Source: Caenibacillus caldisaponilyticus
GTDB lineage: Bacteria; Bacillota; Bacilli; Bacillales; Sporolactobacillaceae
Length of the DNA: 64,000 bases
NCBI RefSeq assembly: GCF_002003465.1
Contig: NZ_BDDQ01000003.1
Coordinates: 63-64,062 of the forward strand
Reading direction: 5' to 3'
The position numbers and the translations under genes were made by a program. Positions 52,799-62,112 of the stretch are shown here, piece by piece (the first letter of the stretch is position 1; the number at the start of each line of letters is the position of its first letter). Under the pieces are notes generated by a model. The model was given only the letters and a program-made list of their open reading frames with translations, was not told the DNA's origin and ran no database searches.

Positions 52799-53590
52799 TT
52801 ATAAAGATCCATTCCGCCTTTTTAATTCCCGGCCGATGGCAAATGCTTCGCTTAATTTTTTCGCTTTTTCGCACCCTTGATGATAAAGCTCTAATGCCTT
52901 TTCGATGGTGTCTTTGGACTGCCCGTATTGTTCCGCTTGTTCGAATGTGGCTTGGATGTCTTTCAGCTTGGTCAAAATGATCGGGTAGCCCTGGGCATAG
53001 CGGATGAGTTCATTTAATCGTTTGTATTTATGGGCCAAATCCGTCGGTTTTCCGTCGGTTTGGGTATTCCAGTCTTTAAAATATTGTTCTCTTTTTTCTT
53101 CTTGACTCAAAACGCCGGGATTTAGTAGGAGACCTTTGAAATCGAGCTCGTCAACGATATCGTCCACCATCGCCATGATTACACCGAGATATTGCCCTTT
53201 CGTCGGTGGTTGGATCGCGGGATGGTCATTGGTGGCTATTCGGCTGTCAAGGCGGCCATCGTTTTGAAAGACATAAAGATTGTCATAAATGATGACGCCG
53301 TCAGGCTCGTATTTGTATAAATCCGGCCGTTCTTTTTTTGAAATCCTTCCTTCTTTGGGAAGTTGATAATCCCGTGCGATGATGGCGATGCGGCGATAAT
53401 CGCCCGTCAATTTTTCGAGCGCGCTTTGATTTTCTTCTTTTGTTTTTTGTTTAGATGCTGTTGGATGTTTGGCCGTTTTCGTTTCGGCAGCCGCGATTCG
53501 ACGGCCTTTATCGTGGTTGTCATGGCTGCATCCCGCAAGCCACTCACCGATTAACAAAGAAACCAAGCCGATTGAGAGCGCTTTGTTCAT
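52799..53590 (-). CDS. Lipoprotein of unknown function
   Basis: 263 residues. Signal ending LAGC, Cys21, then a His/Asp-rich and Lys/Thr-rich linker and a mostly helical domain with Asp-rich sequence (VDDIVDELDFKGLLLNPG near 167). Not recognised. ATG 53590 follows AAAGGTG. It is the first of two lipoprotein genes on this strand. Confidence 0.75.
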   Translation of the reverse strand: MNKALSIGLVSLLIGEWLAGCSHDNHDKGRRIAAAETKTAKHPTASKQKTKEENQSALEKLTGDYRRIAIIARDYQLPKEGRISKKERPDLYKYEPDGVIIYDNLYVFQNDGRLDSRIATNDHPAIQPPTKGQYLGVIMAMVDDIVDELDFKGLLLNPGVLSQEEKREQYFKDWNTQTDGKPTDLAHKYKRLNELIRYAQGYPIILTKLKDIQATFEQAEQYGQSKDTIEKALELYHQGCEKAKKLSEAFAIGRELKRRNGSL

Positions 53591-54049
53591 CCGCTTTTCC
53601 ACACCTTTTTCGATAATTGTGATAATTTTAGCGCGTTTAGGCGAATTTGTAAAAATAAAAAAGAGTGCGCGACGTCCACATGATGGCCGATGGCCTTTGT
53701 CGTTCCGTCTGGATTCAGAGCACCTCATCCCGGACATTGTTTTTCGCCTGTTAAAAAAATTTAGGCGATCTTGTCGCTTTTATGATTCGACAAAAAATGG
53801 TTCGATTCCACATCCGGGCCCATTTCCTGCGGTGCGTTTTCAAAAGGGAGCGGCGACACCGCGCGCGTTCGGCGGACAGCATGAACTTTTTAACGTTTGG
53901 GTTAACAAAATAGGGCGCTTTATTTTATTTCATCGGCTATTAATTATGACAAATAATACCATAAAAAATCATTTGATTTATCTGAACAACCTTATTATAA
54001 TGGCTATTATCAGAAAGCATTCAACTTTTTATAGTGAAGGGAGAGAAGA
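53591..54049. other. Divergent intergenic region
   Basis: 459 bp with no gene. A short stem (CGCCT / AGGCG near 53748-53765) spans an A-run. The part before 54049 is AT-rich and should hold the permease promoter. Confidence 0.4.
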
Positions 54050-55657
54050 ATGATGGCTCGGTCGGCATCGTTCAAAAAGAAGTTAAACTTGCTCGACCTC
54101 ACGTTCCTGGGGGTTGGATCCATCGTCGGATCCGGCTGGTTGTTTGCGGCGCAAGGGGCGGCCGTGTATGCGGGTCCGACGGCTTGGCTGGCCTGGGTGA
54201 TCACGGCTATCGCATTTATTCTTATCGGTTTAACGTACGCTGAACTGGGCGGCATGTTGCCGCGGGCGGGCGGCTTCGTCCGCTACCCAAACTATACGCA
54301 CGGGAGCCTTACCGGCTACCTGACCGGGTTTATCGCGATGCTGGCTTATTCCAGCGTCTCCGGCGTCGAAGTGGAGGCCGTGCGCGGTTATGCCTCGCGC
54401 TGGCTGCCGGGGTTGGCGACCGACAGCGGCGGGCCTTCGTTTTGGGGGTACATTCTAGAGATCGCTCTGCTCGTCCTCTTCTTCCTGTTAAACTATTGGA
54501 GCGTCAATGTGTTTGGCAAGGTCAATTCGGTGGTGACCATGTTTAAGTTTTTGGTGCCGTTGGTGACGTTGGTGATTTTGCTCCTCAATTTCCATAGCGG
54601 CAACTACTCGGTTGACGGCGCCAGCCCGGGCGGTCTTAAAGGCGTCATGCAGGCGGTCGCCTTGTCCGGCATTGCCTTCGCTTTTCTCGGCTGGCGGCAA
54701 GCGGTCGACTTTGGGTCGGAAGCGAAAAACCCGCAGCGGCACATTCCTCTCGCCATTATCCTGTCCATCGTCATCAGCGCTTTGCTGTACATCGCGTTGC
54801 AGTTGGTGTACATCGGCGCGGTGCCGCCCGAAGTGCTGGCGAAGGCCGGGGGCTGGGCTAACTTGAAGTTCGATCAAGCGCCTTACGCCGAATTGGCGAC
54901 GTCACTCGGCATGCTCTGGCTGGCCAATCTGCTGTACGTGGATGCGGTGATCTCGCCGTCCGGCACCGGAAACATTTATGTCTCGGGCACGACGCGCGTC
55001 TTGTTCGCTTGGGCGAAGACGGGCTTGTTTTACTCGCTTTTCGGCAAAATCGACCGGAGAACGGGGATCCCGCGCGGCGCCTTGTGGCTGTCCGTAGTCT
55101 TAGCGATAGCTTGGATCCTGCCGGAAAACTATAGCGTTTGGAGCGGCCTGGTCGGCGCCGTTACCGGAGCGACCGTTTTGACTTACGTCTGCGGTCCCAT
55201 TTCGATCGCGTCTTTGCGCCGAACTTCGCCCGACTTGCCTCGCCCCTTCCGCCTGCCGGCCGTTTCGGTCATCGCGCCGTTGGCGTTCATCGCCGGCTCG
55301 TTCATCATCTATTGGGGCGGATGGAACAACAACCGCATTCTGATTGGCCTGTCGCTCGCTTCGCTGATCCTCTACTTTGCTTTCATGGACCGCGATAAGG
55401 AGTGGCATCATAAACTGAAGACGGAGTGGCGGGCCGGCATCTGGCTGATCACTTACTATATTTTCATGATGGTGATGTCTTACTTGGGTTCCTTTGGTCC
55501 GCTGAAGCATCCGGTGATTCCGTACGGCTGGGATCTGCTAGCGGTCGCTGCCGGCTCGTTGATTGTGTACTACTGGGCCGTCGCCAGCGCCTTGCCGCAG
55601 CCGGTGATAGACTCGGATGAAGAAGAAGACGTCGAGGTCAAGGCGGTGAACGCGTGA
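54050..55657 (+). CDS. APC-superfamily amino-acid permease
   Basis: 535 residues with twelve or more membrane helices. The start LLDLTFLGVGSIVGSGWLFAAQGAA (about 14-38) with the GSG(I/W)G-like unwound helix 1 is the APC signature; helix 6 region SGIAFAFLGWRQAVDFGSEAKNPQRHIP near 206-233 is conserved too. The C-terminal tail is very acidic (DSDEEEDVE). Amino-acid substrate undetermined. AAGGGAG precedes the ATG. Terminator follows. Confidence 0.9.
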   Translation: MMARSASFKKKLNLLDLTFLGVGSIVGSGWLFAAQGAAVYAGPTAWLAWVITAIAFILIGLTYAELGGMLPRAGGFVRYPNYTHGSLTGYLTGFIAMLAYSSVSGVEVEAVRGYASRWLPGLATDSGGPSFWGYILEIALLVLFFLLNYWSVNVFGKVNSVVTMFKFLVPLVTLVILLLNFHSGNYSVDGASPGGLKGVMQAVALSGIAFAFLGWRQAVDFGSEAKNPQRHIPLAIILSIVISALLYIALQLVYIGAVPPEVLAKAGGWANLKFDQAPYAELATSLGMLWLANLLYVDAVISPSGTGNIYVSGTTRVLFAWAKTGLFYSLFGKIDRRTGIPRGALWLSVVLAIAWILPENYSVWSGLVGAVTGATVLTYVCGPISIASLRRTSPDLPRPFRLPAVSVIAPLAFIAGSFIIYWGGWNNNRILIGLSLASLILYFAFMDRDKEWHHKLKTEWRAGIWLITYYIFMMVMSYLGSFGPLKHPVIPYGWDLLAVAAGSLIVYYWAVASALPQPVIDSDEEEDVEVKAVNA

Positions 55658-55736
55658 TCGCGTCGGCCGTTCACTGAACCTTTGGCTGATTGGAGATCGG
55701 TTTTTTACCGAGGCAACGAAGTGTTCCGCCGCGGTT

Positions 55737-55769
55737 CACTCGGCCCACAGGAATACCTGTGGCCGAGTG
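55737..55769 (+). terminator. Hairpin after the permease gene
   Basis: CACTCGGCCCACAGG pairs with CCTGTGGCCGAGTG over AATA; the T-run is weak (ATTGTT). Confidence 0.7.
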
Positions 55770-56381
55770 ATTGTTAGCGGGGATGAACCGCCGCATCGCG
55801 CGCGTTCCCGATAGACCTCAGGATAGTCTGAATCGCTGGCAAGAAGGATTGACACGGTTATCGGCCATTTTTCACGTTGATCGCTCAGACCCGATCTTCA
55901 TGAAGCGGATGGATTTCGTGTGTTGCTTATAGACCACGGCGATCATAACCGAACGCCTGCTTCTCTGTACATGAAGCGGGGCAACTAGAATAGGATTCGG
56001 CTGTATAAAGGCCGCTTCTCTTCGGAGCCGTTACTTACGGTCATGGCATGAAGATCCCCGGATTCGGTTTGAAAGCGCCGCAGCCCACACCGATCTTTTC
56101 GGAGTGCAGCGACTGGTGTTTTTGTCCATTCGTTGCGATAATAAAGATAAATATTTCACGTCGCCGTGCGATCCGGTTCGGCCGAGTGCACCCATCGATT
56201 TTTCTCCAGCCGCCCGTGCCGCAAGCGAGGATGTCCGGGCGGCACAATATTTGGGGAATATCGGCCGTGACCGGTACAATATAGGTACAATATATAATAT
56301 AGGAATGTTTGCCCAATGAAGTGTATGCGATGGGGGCTTTGTTTAAACTAAGAAGCAACCTGTTCGCTAGGAGGGATGAAT
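55770..56381. other. Gene-free region before msrAB
   Basis: About 610 bp, no convincing gene on either strand and no recognisable RNA. The last 100 bp, with several TATAAT-like stretches near 56278-56300, probably hold the msrAB promoter. Confidence 0.4.
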
Positions 56382-57341
56382 GTGACGGACCGTTTCGAAA
56401 AGGCGACGTTTGCCGGCGGTTGTTTCTGGTGCATGGTCAAACCATTCGACGAACTGCCCGGGATTGAACGCGTCGTGAGCGGTTATACCGGCGGGCATAA
56501 ACCCAATCCGACTTATGAAGAAGTCGCCGCCGGGGGAACCGGCCATCGTGAAGCGGTGGAAATCACCTTTGATCCCGCCATCTTTCCTTATGAAAAATTG
56601 CTCGATATTTTTTGGCGGCAAATCGATCCGACGGATCCCGGCGGTCAGTTCTACGACCGCGGCACATCCTACAAAACGGCGATTTTTTATCACAATGAAC
56701 GGCAAAAGGAACTGGCGGAAAAATCCAAAGCGGAGCTTGAGAAAAGCGGCCGGTTCGACAAGCCGATCGTCACGGAAATTTTGCCGGCCGGGCCGTTTTA
56801 TCCGGCCGAAGAAGCGCATCAAGATTATTACAAGAAAAACCCGTATCATTACAACCGCTACTTCGAAGGATCCGGCCGCAAGGCGTTCATAGAAAAACAT
56901 TGGACGGTCAAAAAGGACGATCAGGAATTGCGCAAGCGCCTGACGCCTTTGCAATATGAAGTGACGCAGAACAACGGAACGGAACCGCCGTTTGAAAACG
57001 AGTATTGGAACAATAAACGGGAAGGCATCTATGTTGACATTGTTTCCGGAGAACCGCTTTTCAGCACGAAAGATCAATTCGACGCCCATTGCGGTTGGCC
57101 GAGTTTCACCAAGCCGTTGAGCCATGCCTTCATTAAAGAACGGCTGGATACAAGCCATGGGATGATCCGGACGGAAGTGCGTAGCGTCTACGGCGATTCC
57201 CACCTCGGCCATGTTTTCGATGACGGGCCGGAGCCCACCGGTTTGCGTTATTGCATCAATTCCGCGGCTCTCCGCTTTATTCCGAAAGAAGATCTCGAAA
57301 AAGAAGGATATGGGGAATACAAAGTTTTATTCGAAGATTGA
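56382..57341 (+). CDS. msrAB: Fused methionine sulfoxide reductase A/B
   Basis: 319 residues. MsrA half (1-~160) with catalytic Cys14 in AGGCFWC and GTSYKTAIF; MsrB half (~180-319) with [15 protein letters not shown] and catalytic Cys291 in [10 protein letters not shown]. The halves reduce the S and R epimers of methionine sulfoxide with thioredoxin. The zinc-binding CxxC pairs of many MsrB proteins are not seen. GTG 56382 is preferred since AGGAGGG ends 6 nt upstream; the ATG at 56376 abuts it. Own terminator. Confidence 0.94.
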   Translation: MTDRFEKATFAGGCFWCMVKPFDELPGIERVVSGYTGGHKPNPTYEEVAAGGTGHREAVEITFDPAIFPYEKLLDIFWRQIDPTDPGGQFYDRGTSYKTAIFYHNERQKELAEKSKAELEKSGRFDKPIVTEILPAGPFYPAEEAHQDYYKKNPYHYNRYFEGSGRKAFIEKHWTVKKDDQELRKRLTPLQYEVTQNNGTEPPFENEYWNNKREGIYVDIVSGEPLFSTKDQFDAHCGWPSFTKPLSHAFIKERLDTSHGMIRTEVRSVYGDSHLGHVFDDGPEPTGLRYCINSAALRFIPKEDLEKEGYGEYKVLFED

Positions 57342-57348
57342 CCGATGA

Positions 57349-57378
57349 ACGGTGCGGCGAAGCGCACCGTTTTGTTTT
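57349..57378 (+). terminator. Terminator of msrAB
   Basis: AACGGTGCG / CGCACCGTT stem with a short loop, then TTGTTTT. Confidence 0.85.
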
Positions 57379-57585
57379 GGGCGGAGGCCGTGCCGTTGCG
57401 CCGATGAGAACGGCTTCGGCGGATTGAGCCCTAGGTTTCGGCTGCCTTTTTTATACAATGAATTCCTTATCACTAGACGCAGGCCAGCTGCGTCGTTTTT
57501 CTTTCGGCCGGCGGATGCATCCGGGGAAATGGGATGTACGCCGGCCTGTTTTTTCACAAGCGTCGCTTTTTTGGGAGCGCGGACC

Positions 57586-57608
57586 GACGTTTGTCGATGA
57601 CAAACGTC
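57586..57608. promoter_or_regulatory. Perfect palindrome upstream of qoxA
   Basis: GACGTTTGTC, three bases, GACAAACGTC: a 23-bp dyad with 10-bp arms. Not followed by Ts; likely a protein-binding site. Confidence 0.55.
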
Positions 57609-57660
57609 ACAAAAAGGAGAAAACCGAACCCGCCAAAACCGCGGTATTTCCGCGATTTTC

Positions 57661-57676
57661 CGTGACGGGCATCACA
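57661..57676. promoter_or_regulatory. Fnr/Crp-like site upstream of qoxA
   Basis: CGTGA, six bases, TCACA: one mismatch from TGTGA-N6-TCACA. About 230 bp before qoxA, a gene often controlled by oxygen. Confidence 0.4.
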
Positions 57677-57905
57677 AAACCGCTTCCAATTATGAACAAA
57701 AAAAGGAGAAATCGTGACAGTTTTGTTATCAAGTTATGAGCATTTCATGAAAGATGGTGGAGGGTCGATCAGGCCGCCTGGCAATCTGTTAAGATGGGTG
57801 AGCAGAGAAGAATGGACCGAATGCAGCTTGAAAGTGACGATGCCGATTCCGCCCTTTTTGGCGGAATGTCGCGGGCTTCGGTAAGCGGAGGGAGGAAAGG
57901 TCCTC

Positions 57906-58772
57906 GTGGTAAAGAAAGCGCTGAAATCATTGATGTTATTCGGTTTATCGATATTCGCCTTGACGGGCTGCGACGTGCCGGTTTTGCAGCCGCAAGGTCC
58001 AGTGGCCGAAAAACAATTTCATATGATCATTTGGTCTTCCATTTTAATGCTTTTCGTGTTGTTAACCGTTTTCACCCTTTTCGGTTTCGTCGTCTTTAAA
58101 TACCGCGCGAATCGCGCCAATGACGATGATTATGAACCGGATTTGGAAGGCAACACCAAACTGGAAATTTTATGGACGACCATTCCGATTATCATTATTC
58201 TTTTGCTCGCCATACCGACCGTGATCACGATTCATGATTCGATGAAAAACCCGAGCCCGGATAAAAAACCGATCACGATCGAAGTCACGTCGGCGGAGTG
58301 GAAATGGCTGTTCCGTTACCCGGAACAAGGCATTGAAACCGTGAACGTGGTGCATATTCCCGCCGACCGCCCGGTGCATTTCGTGTTGACTTCTGCTGGG
58401 GCGATGAACTCCTTCTGGGTTCCGTCCCTGGGCGGACAGATGTACACCATGCCTGACATGAAAACCGAGCTGTGGCTGGAGGCCGACAAACCCGGCCGAT
58501 ATGACGGACGGGCGGCCAACTTCAACGGCGAGAATTTCGCCCATATGACGTTCACCGTCGTTGCGCAAAAACAAGCGGATTTCGATAAATGGGCCGATAA
58601 GGTGAAAGCGGAGGCCCCGGCCTTGACGATGAAGGAATACAAAAAGCTTTTGAAACCGGGCCTTGTCGGCAAGAAAGTTTACTCTTCCTATCCGGCCGAG
58701 TTGGAACACGCGTCGGACATGGATATGCCGGGAATGAAAGGGGGAGAAGCCAGTGAACATGGAAAACATTAA
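57906..58772 (+). CDS. qoxA: Menaquinol oxidase aa3-600 subunit II
   Basis: 288 residues. Lipoprotein signal with LTGC (Cys22), two membrane helices (about 38-62 and 83-107), then a cupredoxin domain. The CuA ligands of cytochrome c oxidases (Cys-x3-Cys) are absent: the region PSLGGQMYTMPDMKTE has no cysteine, so this is a quinol oxidase. GTG 57906 with GGAGGAAAGG upstream. Overlaps qoxB by 20 bp. Confidence 0.94.
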   Translation: MVKKALKSLMLFGLSIFALTGCDVPVLQPQGPVAEKQFHMIIWSSILMLFVLLTVFTLFGFVVFKYRANRANDDDYEPDLEGNTKLEILWTTIPIIIILLLAIPTVITIHDSMKNPSPDKKPITIEVTSAEWKWLFRYPEQGIETVNVVHIPADRPVHFVLTSAGAMNSFWVPSLGGQMYTMPDMKTELWLEADKPGRYDGRAANFNGENFAHMTFTVVAQKQADFDKWADKVKAEAPALTMKEYKKLLKPGLVGKKVYSSYPAELEHASDMDMPGMKGGEASEHGKH

Positions 58773-60720
58773 GGATTTCCTTCTCCATGATTTCTTCGTC
58801 ACCGGGGAACCGATGATTTACATGGCCGATGTCGCCATCATCCTTGTCAGCTTGGCCATCGTCTTCGTTCTCACTTATTTCAAAAAGTGGAAATGGCTCT
58901 GGAAAGAATGGCTGACGACCGTTGACCATAAAAAAATCGGGATCATGTACATCATTGCGGCGCTCGCGATGCTGTTCCGCGGCGGCGCGGACGGCTTGCT
59001 CATGCGGGCGCAGCTTGCGCTTCCGAATCTTCATTTTTTGAATGCGCAGCACTACAATGAAATTTTCACGACGCACGGCACGATCATGATCTTTTTTATG
59101 GCGATGCCGTTCCTCTTCGGTTTGATCAACGTCGCCATGCCGCTTCAGATCGGCGCGCGTGATGTCGCGTTTCCGTATTTGAACGCGATCAGTTTCTGGC
59201 TGTTCTTCTTCGGCGCGTTGCTCTTTAACCTGTCTTTCGTCATCGGCGGTTCACCGGACGCCGGTTGGACCAGTTACACCCCGCTGGCGGAAAAAGGCTT
59301 GGATCCGGGTGTCGGAGAAAACTACTACCTCATCGGTTTGCAATTGTCCGGCATCGGGACGCTCGCCAGCGGCATCAACTTTATCGTGACGATTTTGAAA
59401 ATGCGGGCCCCGGGCATGACGCTTATGAAAATGCCGATGTTCACGTGGGCGTCCTTAATTACGTCGGTCATCATCGTCTTTGCGTTCCCGGTCCTGACGG
59501 TTGCGCTGGCGATGCTGACGATCGACCGCTTGTTCGGCGCGCACTTCTTCACCGCCGACAGCGGCGGCATGCCGATGATGTGGGCAAACTTGTTCTGGAT
59601 TTGGGGTCACCCCGAAGTGTATATCGTCATCCTGCCGGCTTTTGGGATTTTCTCGGAAGTGATCAGCACGTTTGCTGGGAAGAAGTTGTTCGGTTACAAG
59701 GCCATGGTTTGGTCGATGATCGTCATCTGCGTCCTCAGCTTCTTCGTGTGGGTCCACCACTTCTTTGCGATGGGCGCAGGGCCGGCCGTCAACTCGTTTT
59801 TCGGCGTGTCGACGATGTTGATCGCGATTCCGACCGGCGTGAAAATCTTCAACTGGCTGCTTACGCTGTATAAGGCGAAAATTCGGTTTACAACCGCGAA
59901 CTTGTGGGCGCTCGCCTTTATCCCGAACTTTGTCATCGGTGGGATTACGGGCGTCATGCTGGCGGTCGTGCCGGCCGACTTCCAATATCACAACAGTTAT
60001 TTCCTGATCGCCCACTTCCACTACGTCTTGATCGCCGGCACCGTCTTTGCGGTGTTCGCCGGGTTGCATTACTGGTGGCCGAAAATGTTCGGGCATATGC
60101 TGAATGAACGTTTGGGCAAATGGGCGTTCTGGATTTTCGTCATCGGATTTAACGTCTGCTTCCTGCCGATGCATTTTGTCGGTCTCATGGGCATGACGCG
60201 GCGCCTTTACACTTATCCGGCGGATCTCGGTTGGACGCCGTGGAACTTCATTGAAACGATCGGCGCGTTTGCTATGGGTGTGGCCTTTATCATCATGGTT
60301 TACAACATTTACTGGAGCGCCCGTTATGGCGAACGCGACACGACCGGCGATCCGTGGAATGGCCGCACCTTGGAATGGGCGGTGTCCTCGCCGGCTCCCG
60401 AGTACAACTTCGCGACGATTCCCGAAGTGAAGTCGCTTGACGCTTTCTGGGAAATGAAGAAAAACGGCGAAGTGGAAAAATGGCGGAAACAGCCGCTCGA
60501 GCCGATTCACATGCCCGACAATTCCTACCGGCCGTTTGTCATCTCGGTTTTGTTCTTCATCGCCGGTTTCGGATTTGTGTTCGAATGGCTTTGGCTCGGC
60601 GTCATCGGATTGATCGGTGTCTTTCTGTGCCTGGCGCTGCGCTCCTTTGAAAAAGATGAAGGGCATCACATACCGGTTGAAGAAATCGAGCGCACGGAGC
60701 GCGCAGCGGGGAGGTTGTAA
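58753..60720 (+). CDS. qoxB: Menaquinol oxidase aa3-600 subunit I
   Basis: 655 residues. Heme-copper oxidase subunit I: heme ligand in FTTHGTIMIFF near 95-105, WGHPEVYIVILPAFG near 288-302 (CuB His and cross-linked Tyr), WVHHFFA near 335-341, and HFHYVLIAG near 422-430. It reduces oxygen to water and pumps protons. GTG 58753 has GGGGGAG 7 nt upstream; ATG 58759 is an alternative. Confidence 0.96.
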   Translation: MNMENIKDFLLHDFFVTGEPMIYMADVAIILVSLAIVFVLTYFKKWKWLWKEWLTTVDHKKIGIMYIIAALAMLFRGGADGLLMRAQLALPNLHFLNAQHYNEIFTTHGTIMIFFMAMPFLFGLINVAMPLQIGARDVAFPYLNAISFWLFFFGALLFNLSFVIGGSPDAGWTSYTPLAEKGLDPGVGENYYLIGLQLSGIGTLASGINFIVTILKMRAPGMTLMKMPMFTWASLITSVIIVFAFPVLTVALAMLTIDRLFGAHFFTADSGGMPMMWANLFWIWGHPEVYIVILPAFGIFSEVISTFAGKKLFGYKAMVWSMIVICVLSFFVWVHHFFAMGAGPAVNSFFGVSTMLIAIPTGVKIFNWLLTLYKAKIRFTTANLWALAFIPNFVIGGITGVMLAVVPADFQYHNSYFLIAHFHYVLIAGTVFAVFAGLHYWWPKMFGHMLNERLGKWAFWIFVIGFNVCFLPMHFVGLMGMTRRLYTYPADLGWTPWNFIETIGAFAMGVAFIIMVYNIYWSARYGERDTTGDPWNGRTLEWAVSSPAPEYNFATIPEVKSLDAFWEMKKNGEVEKWRKQPLEPIHMPDNSYRPFVISVLFFIAGFGFVFEWLWLGVIGLIGVFLCLALRSFEKDEGHHIPVEEIERTERAAGRL

Positions 60721-60722
60721 CG

Positions 60723-61340
60723 ATGTCCGAGACTCATGCAGTCGCGACGGAAAGTCGCGGACCTTTGGAATATGCCACCAAGGACGGACAAATGAAGATT
60801 TTCGGTTTCTGGGTGTTCCTTGGGGCCGAAGTCGTCTTGTTCTCGTGTCTGTTCGCGGTGTATCTGGCTTATTTGCACCACACGGCGGGCGGCCCGACGG
60901 CACATGATCTTTACGAGGTGAAGGGTTTCTTGATCGAAACCCTCCTCCTCCTGACCTCGAGCTTTACTTGCGGGCTTGGCATCCATGAACTGAGACGGCG
61001 CAATAAAGCCGGGGTTTTGGCTTGGCTTCTGATCACGTTGCTTTTTGGCCTCGGATTTATCGGCATGGAAGTCAAGGAATTCGTCGACTACGTCGGCGAA
61101 GGCGCGACGCTTTCGACGAGCGCTTTTCTGTCGAGCTTCTACATCCTGGTCGGGACGCACGGGGCGCACGTCAGCTTGGGCATTTTGTGGATGATCGCCG
61201 TGATGATTCAGCTCGGACTTTACGGCATCAATCCGGTGACGGCGCGAAAAGCTTTCATCGTCGGCCTGTACTGGCATTTTCTCGATGTCGTCTGGGTGTT
61301 CATTTTCACGGCAGTCTATTTAACGGGGCTGGTGCTGTAA
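60723..61340 (+). CDS. qoxC: Menaquinol oxidase aa3-600 subunit III
   Basis: 205 residues with five membrane helices, the short bacterial subunit III. Family marks: GFWVFLGAEVVLFSCLF near 22-38, GTHGAHVSLGILWM near 144-157 and YWHFLDVVWVFIF near 181-193. Starts 2 bp after qoxB. Confidence 0.95.
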   Translation: MSETHAVATESRGPLEYATKDGQMKIFGFWVFLGAEVVLFSCLFAVYLAYLHHTAGGPTAHDLYEVKGFLIETLLLLTSSFTCGLGIHELRRRNKAGVLAWLLITLLFGLGFIGMEVKEFVDYVGEGATLSTSAFLSSFYILVGTHGAHVSLGILWMIAVMIQLGLYGINPVTARKAFIVGLYWHFLDVVWVFIFTAVYLTGLVL

Positions 61341-61341
61341 T

Positions 61342-61653
61342 ATGGAAAAAAATCAATCCTTTACGCACGATGATCATCACGGCTTTCCGTGGAAACATAT
61401 CATCGGGTTTATCCTGTCGCTCGTCTTGACGTTTGCCGCCCTGTTTGTCGTCTTGTCGGGCGCGCTGCCGACGACGATGACGCTCGCGGCGATCGTAGTG
61501 CTCGCGATTTTTCAAGTGCTTGTCCAGCTCCTCATGTTTATGCACCTGAATGAACATGAAGGCGCCTTTCAGACCATTTCGATGGCATTTGGCTTCCTCA
61601 TTGCGCTTGCGGTCGTCGCCGGCTCCATTTGGGTGATGTCCTTCGGAATGTAA
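61342..61653 (+). CDS. qoxD: Menaquinol oxidase aa3-600 subunit IV
   Basis: 103 residues with three membrane helices (about 16-36, 42-62, 75-97); LVQLLMFMHLNEH near 55-67 is typical of subunit IV. Starts 1 bp after qoxC. Last gene of the operon. Confidence 0.94.
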   Translation: MEKNQSFTHDDHHGFPWKHIIGFILSLVLTFAALFVVLSGALPTTMTLAAIVVLAIFQVLVQLLMFMHLNEHEGAFQTISMAFGFLIALAVVAGSIWVMSFGM

Positions 61654-62112
61654 GAGGCGATATTGAGTTTTCCTCGCTGTGAGTGGACAGCGGGGAAGGC
61701 GTGGGCAAGCCCCTCGTCCATTAAAGGGCGGGGGGGTTGTTCGTATTCTTTTCGACGTGGCGATGGCCTTCGGTTTTTAGAAAAGGGAATGAATACAAAT
61801 CGAAGCGTTTTATGGCGGAGAATGTTCAACCGCAATCGGTTCTGCCAAAATGGTTTAGGCGCTGTGAAAGCATTCAAGGTAAAAATTATTTATTAAAAGA
61901 GAAGATATGGGATATGGTGAATGATTCCTTCTTGGGATCATGGGCGGGAACAGGATAAAAACTTCCTAATCTTACTGCATGGAAAGATTTAAGGGGTGGA
62001 TGGAGATCGGCCCATATTTTCTATCCAAATCCGCTTTCATTGTGAAGCGAAGCTAATCTAAAACAGAAACAAACGGCAGGGTAAATTCCCTGCCGTTTGC
62101 CGATCCGATTTC
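61654..62112. other. Convergent intergenic region
   Basis: Contains no convincing gene. A terminator lies at 62071-62098 near the end of the aldehyde dehydrogenase gene. No strong terminator is seen directly after qoxD. Confidence 0.45.
62071..62098. terminator. Terminator between qoxD and the dehydrogenase gene
   Basis: AAACGGCAGGG and CCCTGCCGTTT form a perfect 11-bp stem over 6 nt. On the minus strand it is followed by TGTTTCTGTTTT, so it mainly serves the dehydrogenase. Confidence 0.8.

Larger units (their letters stand above)
57342..57905. other. Control region of the qox operon
   Basis: No gene is supported. Contents: msrAB terminator (57349-57378), a 10-bp perfect dyad (57586-57608), a small stem at 57640-57654, an Fnr/Crp-like site (57661-57676) and a stem at 57846-57867 just before qoxA. 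Confidence 0.5.
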
